Of a stretch of 64,000 nt of DNA, positions 23,820 through 35,213 are shown in pieces. A program made the translations under genes and the position numbers. The notes under the pieces were generated by a model. The model made no database searches. It saw nothing but the letters and a program-made list of their open reading frames with translations, and was not told the origin of the DNA. This DNA is from Taiwanofungus camphoratus (lineage: Eukaryota > Basidiomycota > Agaricomycetes > Polyporales > Taiwanofungaceae), in assembly GCA_003999685.1 (NCBI GenBank), contig CP021221.1, positions 1,922,001-1,986,000 of the forward strand, given 5' to 3'. The first letter of the stretch is position 1, and every line of letters begins with the position of its first letter.

Positions 23820-23996
23820 ACAACACAATTATCGTCAGTGGCAGGTTCCACGGACGTTGTACTACATACTTGCCCTAGACTTTGTCTCTCTACACAGCGA
23901 GCCCGAGGAAGCACCTCGTTACTATATCTGTGTTTCTAGATCTGTACTATCATCACACATGTACAATAGACTGGACCCAACATGACTTCAATGAAA

Positions 23997-26900
23997 TCAT
24001 GCCTTCACGGCGACTCGTTTTCTCTTCTTACCCTCCGCAATATACTCGCGCACTGCCTCCTCGTCCATCCCCACTTCCTCAAAGAACTCCGCCGTTCTCT
24101 GGGCGTCGTTCTGCCTCTTGATATACTTGAGAGCCGCGAGATTGTACACAATAGTATCCTTCTGCTTACGAAGCGATTCGCGGAGGTGTTTGCGCAGTGG
24201 AATGAGCGCAGTACGCATGATACGGTTGGCAACAATTTGGTGATAGTGTGTCTTGAGCAGGAAGAAGATGATGCGGGATGTGAGGACGATGTTCCACTCC
24301 TGTACAACATAGGCATGATGTCAGGCTTTTTCTATGAGCCAAGACTTTAGCTGACGCTTACTCTCTGTGCCCAGACGTTCAGGTAGTGCATCAAGCTCAC
24401 AACCTTCCCGAACGGGAGAACCAACAGCGCATCATACAGCGCAGTCCCTGTTATCCTCTCCACCACCCTCAGCACATACTCCTCCGGCTCCATATCATAT
24501 GCCGCAAGTACTGGATTCCTTGGCGGCGGCGCGACCTGCTCAGACAGCCCCCCTGTCCTTTTCACCTCTTCATACTCGGAGAAGGCCGCAATCTCGGCAT
24601 CAGCGAGCTCGAGCGCTTCCATGATTTTCTCACCAGCCATGAGCGTTTCTGTCGTTTGCTTGGAAACGGAGGTGGCCTCGCCGCCTGTTAGAGTGGTGCT
24701 GGTATCTGCATTGTCCGCACCGCTCCCTATGGGGGCATCGGTGCGGTTGAGGGTATCTGCAATGCCGGATTCATAAAGGGCCTCCAGTTCGCGCTCGCGC
24801 TCTTCCTCCAGGAACAACTGATAGGGATGTCTTTACTCAATAGCATCCAGAAAAAAGAGATGGTGATACCCACCGGCTCGTCGAGCTTCTCCCACACGCG
24901 GATTGACTTATCGTGCGAGCCTGTCACCACGAATCTGCCCTGATTGCTCACTGCCAGTGCCCACACTTCTCCATGGTGCCCCTCCAATTTCTGTATATTT
25001 TCGAACTATATTCGTCATAGTATGGTATGAGCGAAGTTCGTCCGAGACAGAACACCAACCTTATCGCCATCCCAGTATTTCAACATCCCATCTTTCCCTA
25101 CAGTCCAGAAGTAATGTGATGGTTTGCCGTCCACTTCTCTTACGTCATGTTTCTCGAACGCGACCTGCATGACGCTATCATCGTGGGCGAAGAGGGACCG
25201 ATGGCAGTCACCGAAGTCAAGACCCCAGATCTTGACATTCTTGTCAGCGGAACATGTTACAATGAGCTTAGAGTCTGCAGAAATATCCATAGAGAGTACG
25301 GGTAACTAAACAAACGAAAGAGATAAAATTCAGATCGCTCCGCCATGTAAAATTGTACAAGTCCAATACCTTGTGTCCATAGAGGGACAAGAAGAACTTG
25401 AGTGTATCCTGGTAGAAGACCTTGACTGTGGAGTCGAGTAGTGCTACAGCCAGAAACTTGCCGTTGGGACTGTACCGCACTGATAAGACATCATCCGTCA
25501 TTTTCAGTGTTCGCACATGCACTAATGTAAGTAATCTTGCGCTACGAGGCTATCAGTTCATATAAAGGTCCCAATAAATTTGCCGATAACATTTACAGAT
25601 GAAGAAAGAACCCACGTTTTCACTATCCAAAGCTTTTTGTTCGAATTCCCAAAATTTGACGTCCTTGTCTGCGCTACCGCTAACAAGAGCTTGTCCATCC
25701 GCTCGCACGTGAATGGACCAGACGGTCGCTGTGTGCGCCTTGATGGTGTCGATAAGCGACGATGACGCAACATCGTACAGGAGAATTTCTCCAGATTTTG
25801 TCCCTACTGCGATCTATAGTCGATGACCAACGCGTGACCATGCAAGCAGCGGATAAGATGCTGGAGTTAAAGACACTGAAAAGCGATGATTGAACTGACT
25901 TGTCTATCACCAGGAAGGAATGTGCTACAGATGGCATGCCCGCATTCCAGAGTTCGTATGCAAGCCGTCGTTTTCATGTTCCACACCTTGAGCGACCCTA
26001 AGATGGAGATCAAAGATAGATCTGGAAGGGAGTATACTGTAAGAGAAGAATGACGTACCATTTGATGCTGAAGCTAACAATGTATCATCTGAGCTGAGGC
26101 ACAATGTCCGAACATCTGCCCGATGCCCAGGAAAGTCTATTGAGAAAAGGCGAACAGTATCGGGAGGCGCATCCTTGAATTTTGTTACTTGCGGAATGCC
26201 ATGGACCTCCAAGGCATTTGTAGACAGGGCTAAAAAGAGCTGAGTTACGCCTTTCGCTCCGGAATCATCAGCACCAAAGTCAAATGATCTGATCTTGCCG
26301 CCGCCACGGACGACAAGATATGGCGTGAAGAGGTCCACCAACTGGACTTCCATTCCTTCTTTCTCAATTTCCATCTCGTTATCCTCTCCATCACTTTCCT
26401 CCCTCTGTGATGCCCCCTTCTTCCCCTTTGCTTTCGCTTGCTCTTTCTTCTCCTTCAAACGCTTTCTCCGCCGGGCTTGTTTCTTCCGCACCTCCTCTTC
26501 TGTGCGAATCCTGAAAATTTCGACAGACCGGTCATGGGACTGTACGGCAAGATAGGGTTTGATCGGATGGAAAGTTATCTGCGAAACACGGTGACTGGAT
26601 GAAAGAGGGAGTGTAGTGACTGGATGAATTATCTTTGTGACCTTGAATAAACATACTTAACGGCTCAGACATAGTCAGCCACACAAAGATGTTTGTGCAT
26701 ACCTCACCCATCTCATTCTCCCTCAAACCTTGTGCTAATGCTTCGTGATCGACTCGCCAAGCTTTCAGTTCACCTTCACCACTACCAGTGAACATAAGGT
26801 TGTGTTCACTATCAACATCCATGGTCCATATCTCTGAACGGTGAGCAACAACAGTCTGGATACAGTGTTGAATCCCGAGATCCCACAGCTTGAGGAATGT

Positions 26901-27586
26901 GTCTTTTGAGGAAGAGAGCAGATAACTAGGCGTCGATCCGGTTGAGGTGGATTGCACGGAGGAAGACTTAGGTTGGATGAAGCGTATAGCGGTAATCTGG
27001 TCGCGGTGACCTCGTAGTCTGGGAATCTATGTTTTGAGAAGATATTTGTATTAAATACAAGAAACGTACCGGAAAAGTCCCGCCTCCCCAACAACGTCCC
27101 ATAAAATTAGCTCGGTGTCCTGAGAACCCGAAGCCAGCCTTGCTCCAGACCCGTCAAAAGCAAGTGCTGTGATTGATTTTTTGTGGCCGTTAAATGTTGC
27201 AATGACTGAAGAGGCTGATACACTCCATAGTCTGATGGAGCCATCCGCGTATCCGACAGCGAATATATCTTCCTGCGGGGAGCGAAGTATGCAAGTTACC
27301 TCTGCTCTATGACCAGTTTCATGCCACATGGCCAGCTGCGGGCTCGATGTCAACTTACGAGAAGGTAATAAAGTCATTACACTCACAATTTGGCCCTTCT
27401 TGACATCCCAGACTAACACATCTTCCAAGGCAGGAACATAGGCCAATTTACCATCGTAAAGCGAGTTCGACGAGGAGCTACAAACGAGGCCGAAAGCCTG
27501 AGCAACATTGATGAGAGGCACGCAATTGTTAATAACATTCTATATTTCACCTCTGTGGGCCCATGCCTCAAGTAGCTCTGCACCAT
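23997..27586 (-). CDS. UTP12: Utp12/Dip2 (WDR3) WD40 protein of the SSU processome
   Basis: A UTP-B component of the nucleolar 90S pre-ribosome, needed for 18S rRNA processing. Twelve exons: 27586-27551, 27497-27387, 27335-27070, 27018-26703, 26641-26059, 25997-25900, 25813-25597, 25521-25370, 25305-25060, 25005-24874, 24817-24362, 24299-23997, totalling 2916 nt or 971 residues. The protein begins [17 protein letters not shown]. Two tandem beta-propellers carry repeats ending in [35 protein letters not shown] and SIRVWE. A basic coiled segment ([16 protein letters not shown]) lies between them. The C-terminal Utp12 domain includes [19 protein letters not shown] and [14 protein letters not shown], and the end is lysine-rich ([11 protein letters not shown]). 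It is divergent from the aminopeptidase gene with 183 bp between starts. Confidence 0.96.
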
Positions 27587-27769
27587 ATTGTCAGGGTCGA
27601 TGAACGCGCCGGTAAAGTCGGAGACAACCAATCACATCGGAGATCGCAATAATTTTTGGATTTCGCACGGGTGCTATAACAATCCATCATGTTTCGGCTT
27701 AGGCCGCCTCGAGTGCACGACCGTCGAGTTGATTGTAAGTCAAGGCAGTCAAACATTCTTCGGACCAGA

Positions 27770-29566
27770 ATGATGCTTCAATCCGCCCCAGAAGTTGCCG
27801 CCAGGCTCCTTAACTTCGTCAACGCGTCCCCTACCCCATTTCATGCCGTTCAGACGGCGGCTCTGCGCCTCGAGAAAGCTGGCTTTCGCAAGGTTGCCTT
27901 GCAAACTTTATTCAGAGCTTATTGCTTATCTGCTTGTCTGCTTAGGTCAGGGAGAAGGATGACTGGGAAAAGGACCTGAAGGCAGGGGGGAAGTATTACT
28001 ACACGCGGTAAGGTGCTGTTCTCGTTGGCGAGCCAGGCATAATGCCACTGAGACAAGTTTCTGAGCAGCAACCAGAGCGCTCTGTTAGCGTTCACAATCC
28101 CCCCGAAGTGGAAGCCTGGAGCTGGAGTCTCCATTGTCGCTACACACATCGACAGTCCCAACCTACGAGTGAGATGTTACGAACGTCGTTGTCCTTCGCA
28201 CTCATGCAGTTGGTCGTTCACTAGGTGCGGCCTGTATCCAAACGCTCAAAGGTCGGTTACCTTCAGATTGGTGTGGAGACCTACGGCGGAGGTATCTGGC
28301 ACTCGTGGTTAGACCGTGATTTGTCCCTAGCTGGCAGGATCGTCCTGAAAGACAAAAGCGGTGGGTTCACATCCAAGCTCGTCAAGATTGATAGGCCTAT
28401 TTTACGGATCCCTACACTGGCTATTCATCGTGAGTAGCGACAACAGCTCAGACGTGGTCGCGTGATGTATAGCCAGCGATCAGTGGATAGGACAGCAAAC
28501 GAAAACTTCAAGTTCAACCGAGAGACTGAATTTGTGCCGATTCTTGGTCTCATCGAGTCACAGCTGAACTTCGCGCCTGCGGATCAAGGGACACCAAGAG
28601 AAGCTGCGACTGGTGCCTCCAGTATTCAAGCGAACCATCACGCCAGTCTTCTGTCCTTGTTGGCTCAGGAACTCTCAGTTGCACCCGAAGAAATCCATGA
28701 CTTCGAGCTGTATGGCTTACTCTTGCTAAAATATCTGGAACCCTGTTAATTCCAGTGCAGACATCTTTATGACACTCAACCATCGACGCTGGGAGGCCTT
28801 AAGAACGAGTTCATCTTCAGTCCACGTATGGACAATCAATTCTCATCGTACGTCCTTTTCGCTTTAACCCAGTGATGTTCGCTCATTGTTCCTCGCAGTT
28901 TTTGCGCTGTGGAAGCGATAGCTGATTATGCTATGTCTCATTCTTTTTCCACTTGTGAAGGGAACGTAAATTGCATTGCACTCTTCAACCATGAAGAAAT
29001 CGGCTCCATCTCCACTTCAGGCGCAGAATCATCCTTGATCCCCTTCCTGCTACAGAGGCTCTCTCCTACCCCTGCGACTTTCTCGCAGACAGTTGCGCGC
29101 TCGTTCCTCATCAGTTCTGACATGAGTCATGCTATCCACCCGAATTACACAAGCAAGCACGAAGATAATCATGCACCGCTCGTCAACGGTGGAGTCGTGA
29201 TCAAAACGAACGCAAAACAAAATTACGCGAGTGATGCGATTGGAAGCTTCCTGGTCAAGAAGCTGATCGAGAGGAAAGGTGGGAAGGTCCAGGAGTATGA
29301 AGTCCGCAATGATATGTGCGTAGTCCTCTGGTCCACCTTTCAATTCGAGGTGAGATTACTGATGTCGGTACAGGGCCTGCGGTTCCACTGTTGGCCCAAT
29401 GCTATCCAAGATCGGTATCAGAACGGTGGACGTGGGTTGCGCTATGTTGTCGATGCACTCAATTCGAGAGACAGCTGGTTCTCATGACGTGCAGAGTACC
29501 ATCGATCTCTTCTCTTCTTTCTTCGAAGGCTTTGCGGAGCTGGATCAATCATTGTTCGTAGAATAA
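27770..29566 (+). CDS. APE4: Aspartyl aminopeptidase (M18 family, DNPEP/Ape4-like)
   Basis: A cytosolic zinc metallopeptidase that removes N-terminal Asp/Glu; the yeast homologue Ape4 is also a Cvt cargo. Eight exons: 27770-27892, 27946-28007, 28069-28168, 28225-28429, 28484-28709, 28761-28847, 28899-29315, 29374-29566, totalling 470 residues. Two ATG codons lie in tandem at the start. Metal and active-site motifs are ATHIDSPN (HxD), [18 protein letters not shown] and [12 protein letters not shown]. Substrate-loop landmarks are [19 protein letters not shown] and [13 protein letters not shown], where the last requires the intron 29316-29373. Length and all motifs are typical, so it should be active. 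Confidence 0.95.
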
Positions 29567-29812
29567 GATACAGCCATCTCTAATGCGACAAACTGAAACA
29601 TATCTGAATACATGACTGCATAAGACCAGTGTGTACTATGGATGCTTGCTAAAATGGGAAATGGGAATTGGTAAAACCCACTCCGGGGCCAGGTATCCTC
29701 GCAGGACATTTCATGACCTCACTCCAGTACGGCTGGATCCCAACTCATCCTACTGAGGCACGATCGCGACTCGTTAAGGCGAGTATAAAAATTGGGCTTA
29801 CCCCCCTTCCGG

Positions 29813-31146
29813 TCACCGCGCTCGTTTCTTTGGATTAGGTTCGGTATCTGCTTCCAAGGTAGCACCGAGCCGGGGACTTGGTCCTGTTAAAAGTGACCGT
29901 TTTTTTGAGGTTCGTGAGTAGTGCGCTAAAACCCATTCGCGCTCCGCTTCTTTTTGTTCTATTGTCCCCTGACGAATCTCGTATGCTGCTCAAAATCATC
30001 TGAATATCAACGATGGGAGCATAGGCACCAAGAGCACGTGAGTCTTACGTTTCATCTCAAATCTCGGCCCGACCTCGGCAAGCTGAACTTGACGTGGTGG
30101 AATTTTCATAAAGACGTGATGTCTGGGATGGCGGAATCATCAATTGGATGCCCTGGGGAGGCAGAGGCGTCTCACCTGAACGAGATGAAGTCGTCCTCGT
30201 TCGAGAAGGTCATTACTCGTTTGCTGTCTTCCTTCGGAACAGGGAATAAATACTTCAGCACGTCCCTCACGCGTTCTCCAAGTTTTGAACTGAAATTCTC
30301 GAATATGAGATGAGGATATTGTTCAGAGACAGTAGAGGACTTGTATGAATCGATGTCATGCCGAAGAATGACACTGTGGAGTGTAAAGAACACCGTAGGG
30401 CCATGAGGAAAGTGAGAGACAATCATTGCATCTGGTTGTAGAGTTTTAACCGTTTCCAGTGAGATGGAAGGCGGAAATGCAGAACAGTCATAAGGCGAAG
30501 AGATTCCGAGATTCCACAGGTGAAACTGACCTGGGTTGCCTCGATGTTCATGTAGAATAACGAGATCTGTCACGTCGTTCGCTCTGCATGCCTCCGCCAG
30601 CTCCTTTACAACATAGTTCCCACGATTGATTCGATGAGAATTTGGGAAGACGAGCCGCATCTCCTGCGCATATCCACCGCGAATTCAGCTTGAATGATTT
30701 GGCGCAATGCCCATATGCGACCTACCTTTGCGAACTGCTGTAACTTTGAGCTGGGATCCCGTGAAGTCGTAACAATGATTTTGGGATCATGAATACCCGC
30801 CATAGAGTATTCATTGTCGATGTGTGTTGCCGGATCTGCGTCCAAGGGACATGTAAAGACTGTACGACAGTTCTCCAGAACCGACGCACCAGCTTGAGCC
30901 TCATCAAAAGCTAGATCCTTCCCTAAATCCTGTGCATCCTTCCTCAACTCTGTTGGAAGGGATTTTCCTGTAGCTAAAGCATCCTTCAGCTGCCTCTTCC
31001 GCTCATATGTCTGACGCTCTTGTGCCTCGAGTGATTTTGCATAGATGTACTGGCGGCGTTCACGTACTTGACGGCGTATCTGGATAATTACAGCACAGAA
31101 AAGCTCAAGGCCGGACCATCAGACATCAATACAAAACATTCACCAT
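29813..31146 (-). CDS. IMP4: Imp4 U3 snoRNP protein (Brix domain)
   Basis: A component of the Mpp10-Imp3-Imp4 subcomplex of the SSU processome, helping U3 snoRNA pair with pre-rRNA. Exons are 31146-31144, 31079-30726, 30663-30176, 30122-30049 and 29985-29813, totalling 363 residues in frame. The first coding exon is just the ATG, spliced to IRRQVRERRQYIYAKSLEAQ; the yeast protein starts MLRRQARERREYLYRK, so this start is well supported. The Brix domain contains KIIVTTSRDPSSKLQQFAKE, VFPNSHRINRGNY, DLVILHEHRGNPG and VSHFPHGPTVFFTLHSV, then NEDDFISFRHHVF and QLAEVGPRFEMKPYEIR. The C-terminus is basic (PNPKKRAR). It is the second SSU-processome gene within a few kilobases of UTP12. Confidence 0.95.
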
Positions 31147-32342
31147 CGTTGAGGACCGTCACAGCTAGGTTGATGTGATAATGCCAGATATATATTTAGA
31201 GTTTAAGAGATTCAGTTATTGTAAGCGGAAAGCCAGTGATCAAGGGTAAGGCAAATTTCGCCAGATCTTATCAGATATTTACTATTTTTGACTCCACGTG
31301 GTCGATCACCCCGGGATGTCGACCGTTCGACTTTCTCCAGGATCTGCACTTCCTGGCCATGATTCAACATCTATAGAAAGTCCAACATGAAGTTTTGATG
31401 ATATGTTTTTTCCAGAAGAATCTGCATGAGGTTTGACAGTAAGTCTCTCATGAATTTAGCGACCATGAAGATTCACACTATACTATCTTCAGCTCTACAT
31501 GTTCTGTGTCGAAAGTTTGAGTGAGTGAGGACTTTTTTGAACCACTTAGCATCGAGATGAACCAAATATGTCATAAATTGTATTGATGACTCCAGAAACA
31601 ATAGTGAAAGTGATGTTTTCATGTGTGTGCAGGAGTCAATGTAACTCATATTGCCATACCAACACCATTACTATTCTGCTCCGAGATTCTTGTTTTTTTG
31701 GCTTCATTTTTATCACAGGATCAATGGTAAGAACGAGAAGACACAGTCCCGACTATGAACAGTGGACAAAGTACCGGCAAAGCCGTCATACTAACTTGAT
31801 GTCAGATACAACACTCTGTGTGAATGTCTATTTTTTTTTATAAGACAACTTGATTTGATGGACATGCATTGCGAGCTGATATTGGTGACAAGACGCTCGA
31901 CCACCGCCGTGGTTGATATCCTGGCCCAGGCTGTCATGCTGTCTTATTATATCCAGAAGGACATTTTTGCACCCAGAATTTGATTGAATGTGTAGTGTAA
32001 ATGGCGTACTAGAAGTCCATGCAAAAACTTTACGACACAGATTGCATGAAGTCGAACAATTGCAGACTTGCCCTCCAGTGGTCGACATCCCGGTTAATTA
32101 GTATTGGGGTCCTCTAGACGGAACTTTGCCAAATTGAACTGTTTTTCTAATGTACCATATGTTCTTAAGAGATAAATCACATCTATCCAGAGAAAGGCTG
32201 GTGGAGTGTCAAAGTTTTGTTGCATTTGAGTCTTACAGAATCACGAACGGGAGATCTCACCGAATGTATCTCAAAGAATGTCGGCGTAGAAACTATAGAT
32301 ACATGAGGGCCGTACAGCAACGCACATTTAACACAGCCAATC
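31147..32342. other. Long AT-rich intergenic region with a spaced inverted repeat
   Basis: About 1.2 kb without a recognisable gene; only short open frames are present. The 14-bp sequence CCGGGATGTCGACC at 31311-31324 recurs in inverted orientation at 32080-32093. A GTTCGACTT motif lies just inside each arm, immediately adjacent on the left and about 22 nt inside on the right. The arms enclose about 780 bp of non-coding DNA, as in a small non-autonomous DNA transposon, but I see no clear target-site duplication. Confidence 0.4.
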
Positions 32343-32699
32343 TCATCGTATCGCTTCCAGGGTCTCCATTGAAGTAACACTGTTGCCACGAATGACCTAG
32401 TCGATTATTGATTTCAGTAAATTCAGAGTTTATCTCGGGCCTAGATACTCACCACAGTTCCGATCGGATGCTTTTGTGCCGGCGTTGTTTCCTCCAGAGC
32501 CTCATCGATGACAAGATTCAGGAAAAGATCGTAACCGCGCAGTATACCGCTGACTTTGCGGCCACCTTGAAGATGGACAAACAATTTCTTATCCATGAAC
32601 TTGGATTGAGGCAGTCACCGCATGAGTATGGACAGCCCTTGGCGACGAAATGGAGCCAGATCTCACCTTTTTGAGCTCCGGTTGCGATGCCTTAGACAT
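32343..32699 (-). CDS. SMX2: Small nuclear ribonucleoprotein G (SmG)
   Basis: One of the seven Sm proteins that form the ring on U1, U2, U4 and U5 snRNAs. Exons are 32699-32667, 32599-32453 and 32396-32343, totalling 77 residues, the standard SmG length. The protein begins [20 protein letters not shown]. Sm1 is [20 protein letters not shown], where the GYDLFLN loop binds the U-rich site, and Sm2 is [14 protein letters not shown] with the IRGN signature. The first intron falls after LKK. Identification is essentially certain, although no single open frame covers it. Confidence 0.96.
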
Positions 32700-33131
32700 A
32701 ATCGAACAATTTTAAATCCACTCGAGTGAAGTCTGCTTGTCAAATGTGTGCGATGCTGAACCTTGAAGGCTTGACTTGTGAACCTTACTGTGACCCTGCG
32801 GCAAGTTGACGGATCGACGGAAACCACGTGGTTCATCCTCCCGGCGCCTGGGACGTACGAGGGCATACCCGTCGGGTCTGCTTGGACTCAACGCTTTACT
32901 CCTAACGCTTTACTCTTTTCACTCCTAACGCTTTACCCTTGTTCACTCGTCATATAAACTGTCTACTTGTACACATCAATACACACTTCTCGTAACCGTC
33001 GAATTGTCTTCAAAACTAATTCGTACCTCGTTGCTTTCTGTTACCGTGAGTAGACTGGCTAATGCTATGCAGATTCTAAGTATTCTGACCTATATTTCGA
33101 AAACACAAGCTTTCCTTTCAATTAATCCTTT
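32700..33131. promoter_or_regulatory. Divergent promoter region of SmG and the RGG-protein gene, with a repeated AACGCTTTAC motif
   Basis: The motif AACGCTTTAC occurs three times, at 32890-32899, 32904-32913 and 32927-32936, followed by TATAAA at 32953-32958, on the side facing the plus-strand gene. Repetition this close to a TATA box suggests transcription-factor sites, but I cannot name a factor. Confidence 0.45.
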
Positions 33132-34907
33132 ATGGCTTCTTCAGCTCTCCCACCGACGACATCCAGTGGAGGTAATTTGTCATGGACTGCTCAGTCTGGC
33201 CCTGTTCGATCAGGATGGGGGAGAAGTGACGATTCCGGTGCAGACCTTCGCGGAGTTAGCAAAGGGAGGTCTGGTGGCCGAGGGGGGCGTGGTGGACGTG
33301 GTGGACGTTGTGGACGTGGCGGTGGTGGTAGTACTCGGGGAGCACCGTCAAGTCGTTCCACTGAGAATCGGAACAAATCAAACACAGATCGAAGAAAGGA
33401 CAAACCATCGTCAGATGCGTCGAAGGTGGACTTGTCTTCTGTGTCTACTTCCATGGCGCATCCTTCTTCAACCAAGATCTCTCGCCCGAAAACACCACCG
33501 AGGAGGCCGTCGGAGAAAGCTCCTCGGAAAACATCTACAGCAGTCATGGACGTTTCATTAAATAATTCCCCTATGATATCTTCTACGCAAACTCGTCCCA
33601 CTCCTCGACGAAGAACTTCCCACACACATAGCAAGACGCCTGTTCCTGTACTTCCTCCCAAACAGTCTCTATCAGCTGAGCCCAGCGTCGCCCAGCTTCG
33701 CAATGAGCAAAAGGTGGTAGTGGCTAAGGATCTTCCTCCGCATCTTACCCCCGCACCCGATGCACCGTCTTTTGACATTAGACATGATATCGATGCTTTC
33801 GTCGAGCGCGTTCGGGCAGTCGCCATGGACAGGCCCCATACTCCAGGCAGCCACATTGACTGGGCTAGTGATGATGCTGATAGTCTGCCCGATCTGCCCG
33901 ATTGGGGCATTACGTCTACTGGTGTTGACTCTGGGAAGACCAATGTTATCTCTCCCATACTGGAGGATGCTTTGAGACCATTACCAAGTCTCGAACCAGG
34001 TACCCCCACTATCGCATCATCATCGGATGATCATAGTGACGGTGATGTGCACGATGTGCACGAGGACTCTTCCATTACATCGTCCTCACCTCAAGAGGGC
34101 TCAGACGTTCCCTGTCAAGACAATCTGATGGTAGTGGGCAAATCTCCTGTGGGCCTTACTTGCAAAACCGAGCTTGATGAACGGAATACAGGAGTCGGCA
34201 AAGATCTTGCTCCCGATCTCTCGAAATTAGTTCCTATCCCGAGGTCGAAGTCTCCAGTCTCCAAGCAGCCACTATCAGGCAGTATATCACCCTCGAAAGC
34301 AGGAGGGAGGCTTCCTATTCATCCTTCTTTACCACTGAAACCAATTACGACTGCTGAACCCGAAACCTCGGAGGCTGACCGACAAATTCACCTACCCTCG
34401 GCGGTGAGCAAGCCCTCATTTGAGAGCGGGTTAGGACAATCAATGCACGCGCCGGCACAGAAGGTAGTACTGCCAGAGAGTCAGTCGGTGAAAAGCCAAT
34501 CCCCCGAACGTGGTCTAGCCGCTTCGATGCACGCACCCGTTGCATCCACCAGATCCGCTCCCAGTCATATATCAAGCCACTCGGCTCCGGACCTGTCGCC
34601 CTTCCAGCCCGCTCATAGCCGTTCACGAGCATCTGGACGGTCGTTGCACCACCGACAGCCGCACTCCACATCTGTCACCAACTTCTCTGATCACCATTTG
34701 GATTCAGACCGCGCGGGGCGGGGAGAGATGGCACAACATGCTCGAACACACTCTTCGCCACCAACAGGTTTGGGAACGTCTACTGCACATACTCGCTCAA
34801 TACACGCTACCCGACCTGTAATAACGGGAGATGCTATTTCTAGGCTTGCGAGGACTCTAGGAGGCGCTGGCATTCCCAAGCGTGAAGTTGTCGGAGTCAG
34901 GGACTGA
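33132..34907 (+). CDS. Disordered RGG-box protein, function unknown
   Basis: A single open exon of 591 residues. Residues about 40-70 are an RGG/GRGG cluster typical of RNA-binding or methylated low-complexity regions. The rest is rich in Ser, Pro, Thr and Lys with many SP/TP sites and little predicted structure. One compact acidic-aromatic motif stands out at about 238-260 (SHIDWASDDADSLPDLPDWG), the likely conserved interaction site. The C-terminal third repeats a short element around SMHAPA (two copies, each near SQSVKSQ/SPERGLAAS text). The C-terminus is ARTLGGAGIPKREVVGVRD. I know of similar uncharacterised basidiomycete proteins only by general composition, and I assign no function. The gene is intact and, unusually for this window, intronless in its coding part. 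Confidence 0.8.
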   Translation: MASSALPPTTSSGGNLSWTAQSGPVRSGWGRSDDSGADLRGVSKGRSGGRGGRGGRGGRCGRGGGGSTRGAPSSRSTENRNKSNTDRRKDKPSSDASKVDLSSVSTSMAHPSSTKISRPKTPPRRPSEKAPRKTSTAVMDVSLNNSPMISSTQTRPTPRRRTSHTHSKTPVPVLPPKQSLSAEPSVAQLRNEQKVVVAKDLPPHLTPAPDAPSFDIRHDIDAFVERVRAVAMDRPHTPGSHIDWASDDADSLPDLPDWGITSTGVDSGKTNVISPILEDALRPLPSLEPGTPTIASSSDDHSDGDVHDVHEDSSITSSSPQEGSDVPCQDNLMVVGKSPVGLTCKTELDERNTGVGKDLAPDLSKLVPIPRSKSPVSKQPLSGSISPSKAGGRLPIHPSLPLKPITTAEPETSEADRQIHLPSAVSKPSFESGLGQSMHAPAQKVVLPESQSVKSQSPERGLAASMHAPVASTRSAPSHISSHSAPDLSPFQPAHSRSRASGRSLHHRQPHSTSVTNFSDHHLDSDRAGRGEMAQHARTHSSPPTGLGTSTAHTRSIHATRPVITGDAISRLARTLGGAGIPKREVVGVRD

Positions 34908-35213
34908 CGATCATGCCATCCCTTTTACATGTGATTTATCTTCCATCTTCGCTCCCCGAGTTTTGTTTCGTTGGACTCTCGCTTCTTTGTTTTGATCTGA
35001 TACCCACTCAAATTGGTTGATATTTATATGATCTGATCGGCACTGAATGACTACCCATCGTACCCAACTTTGAAATTCCATCGGTTCGCCTCACAGAATA
35101 AATTTGTGCAGGTAGACTACATGATTCGAATGATTATTACACACATGTCGTATGTCTGGTCCGTTTGACAATTGAATAATCGTGTTACCGTAACACAATT
35201 CAATGATGCAATT
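34908..35213. other. Convergent intergenic region
   Basis: About 300 bp between the ends of the RGG-protein gene and MDM10. It is AT-rich and contains only the two 3' UTRs as far as I can see. Confidence 0.4.

Noticed and set aside
33263-33340. Glycine/arginine repeat as a simple-sequence expansion or array
   Set aside because: It encodes an RGG box in a long open frame with imperfect codon use, so it is better read as protein sequence.
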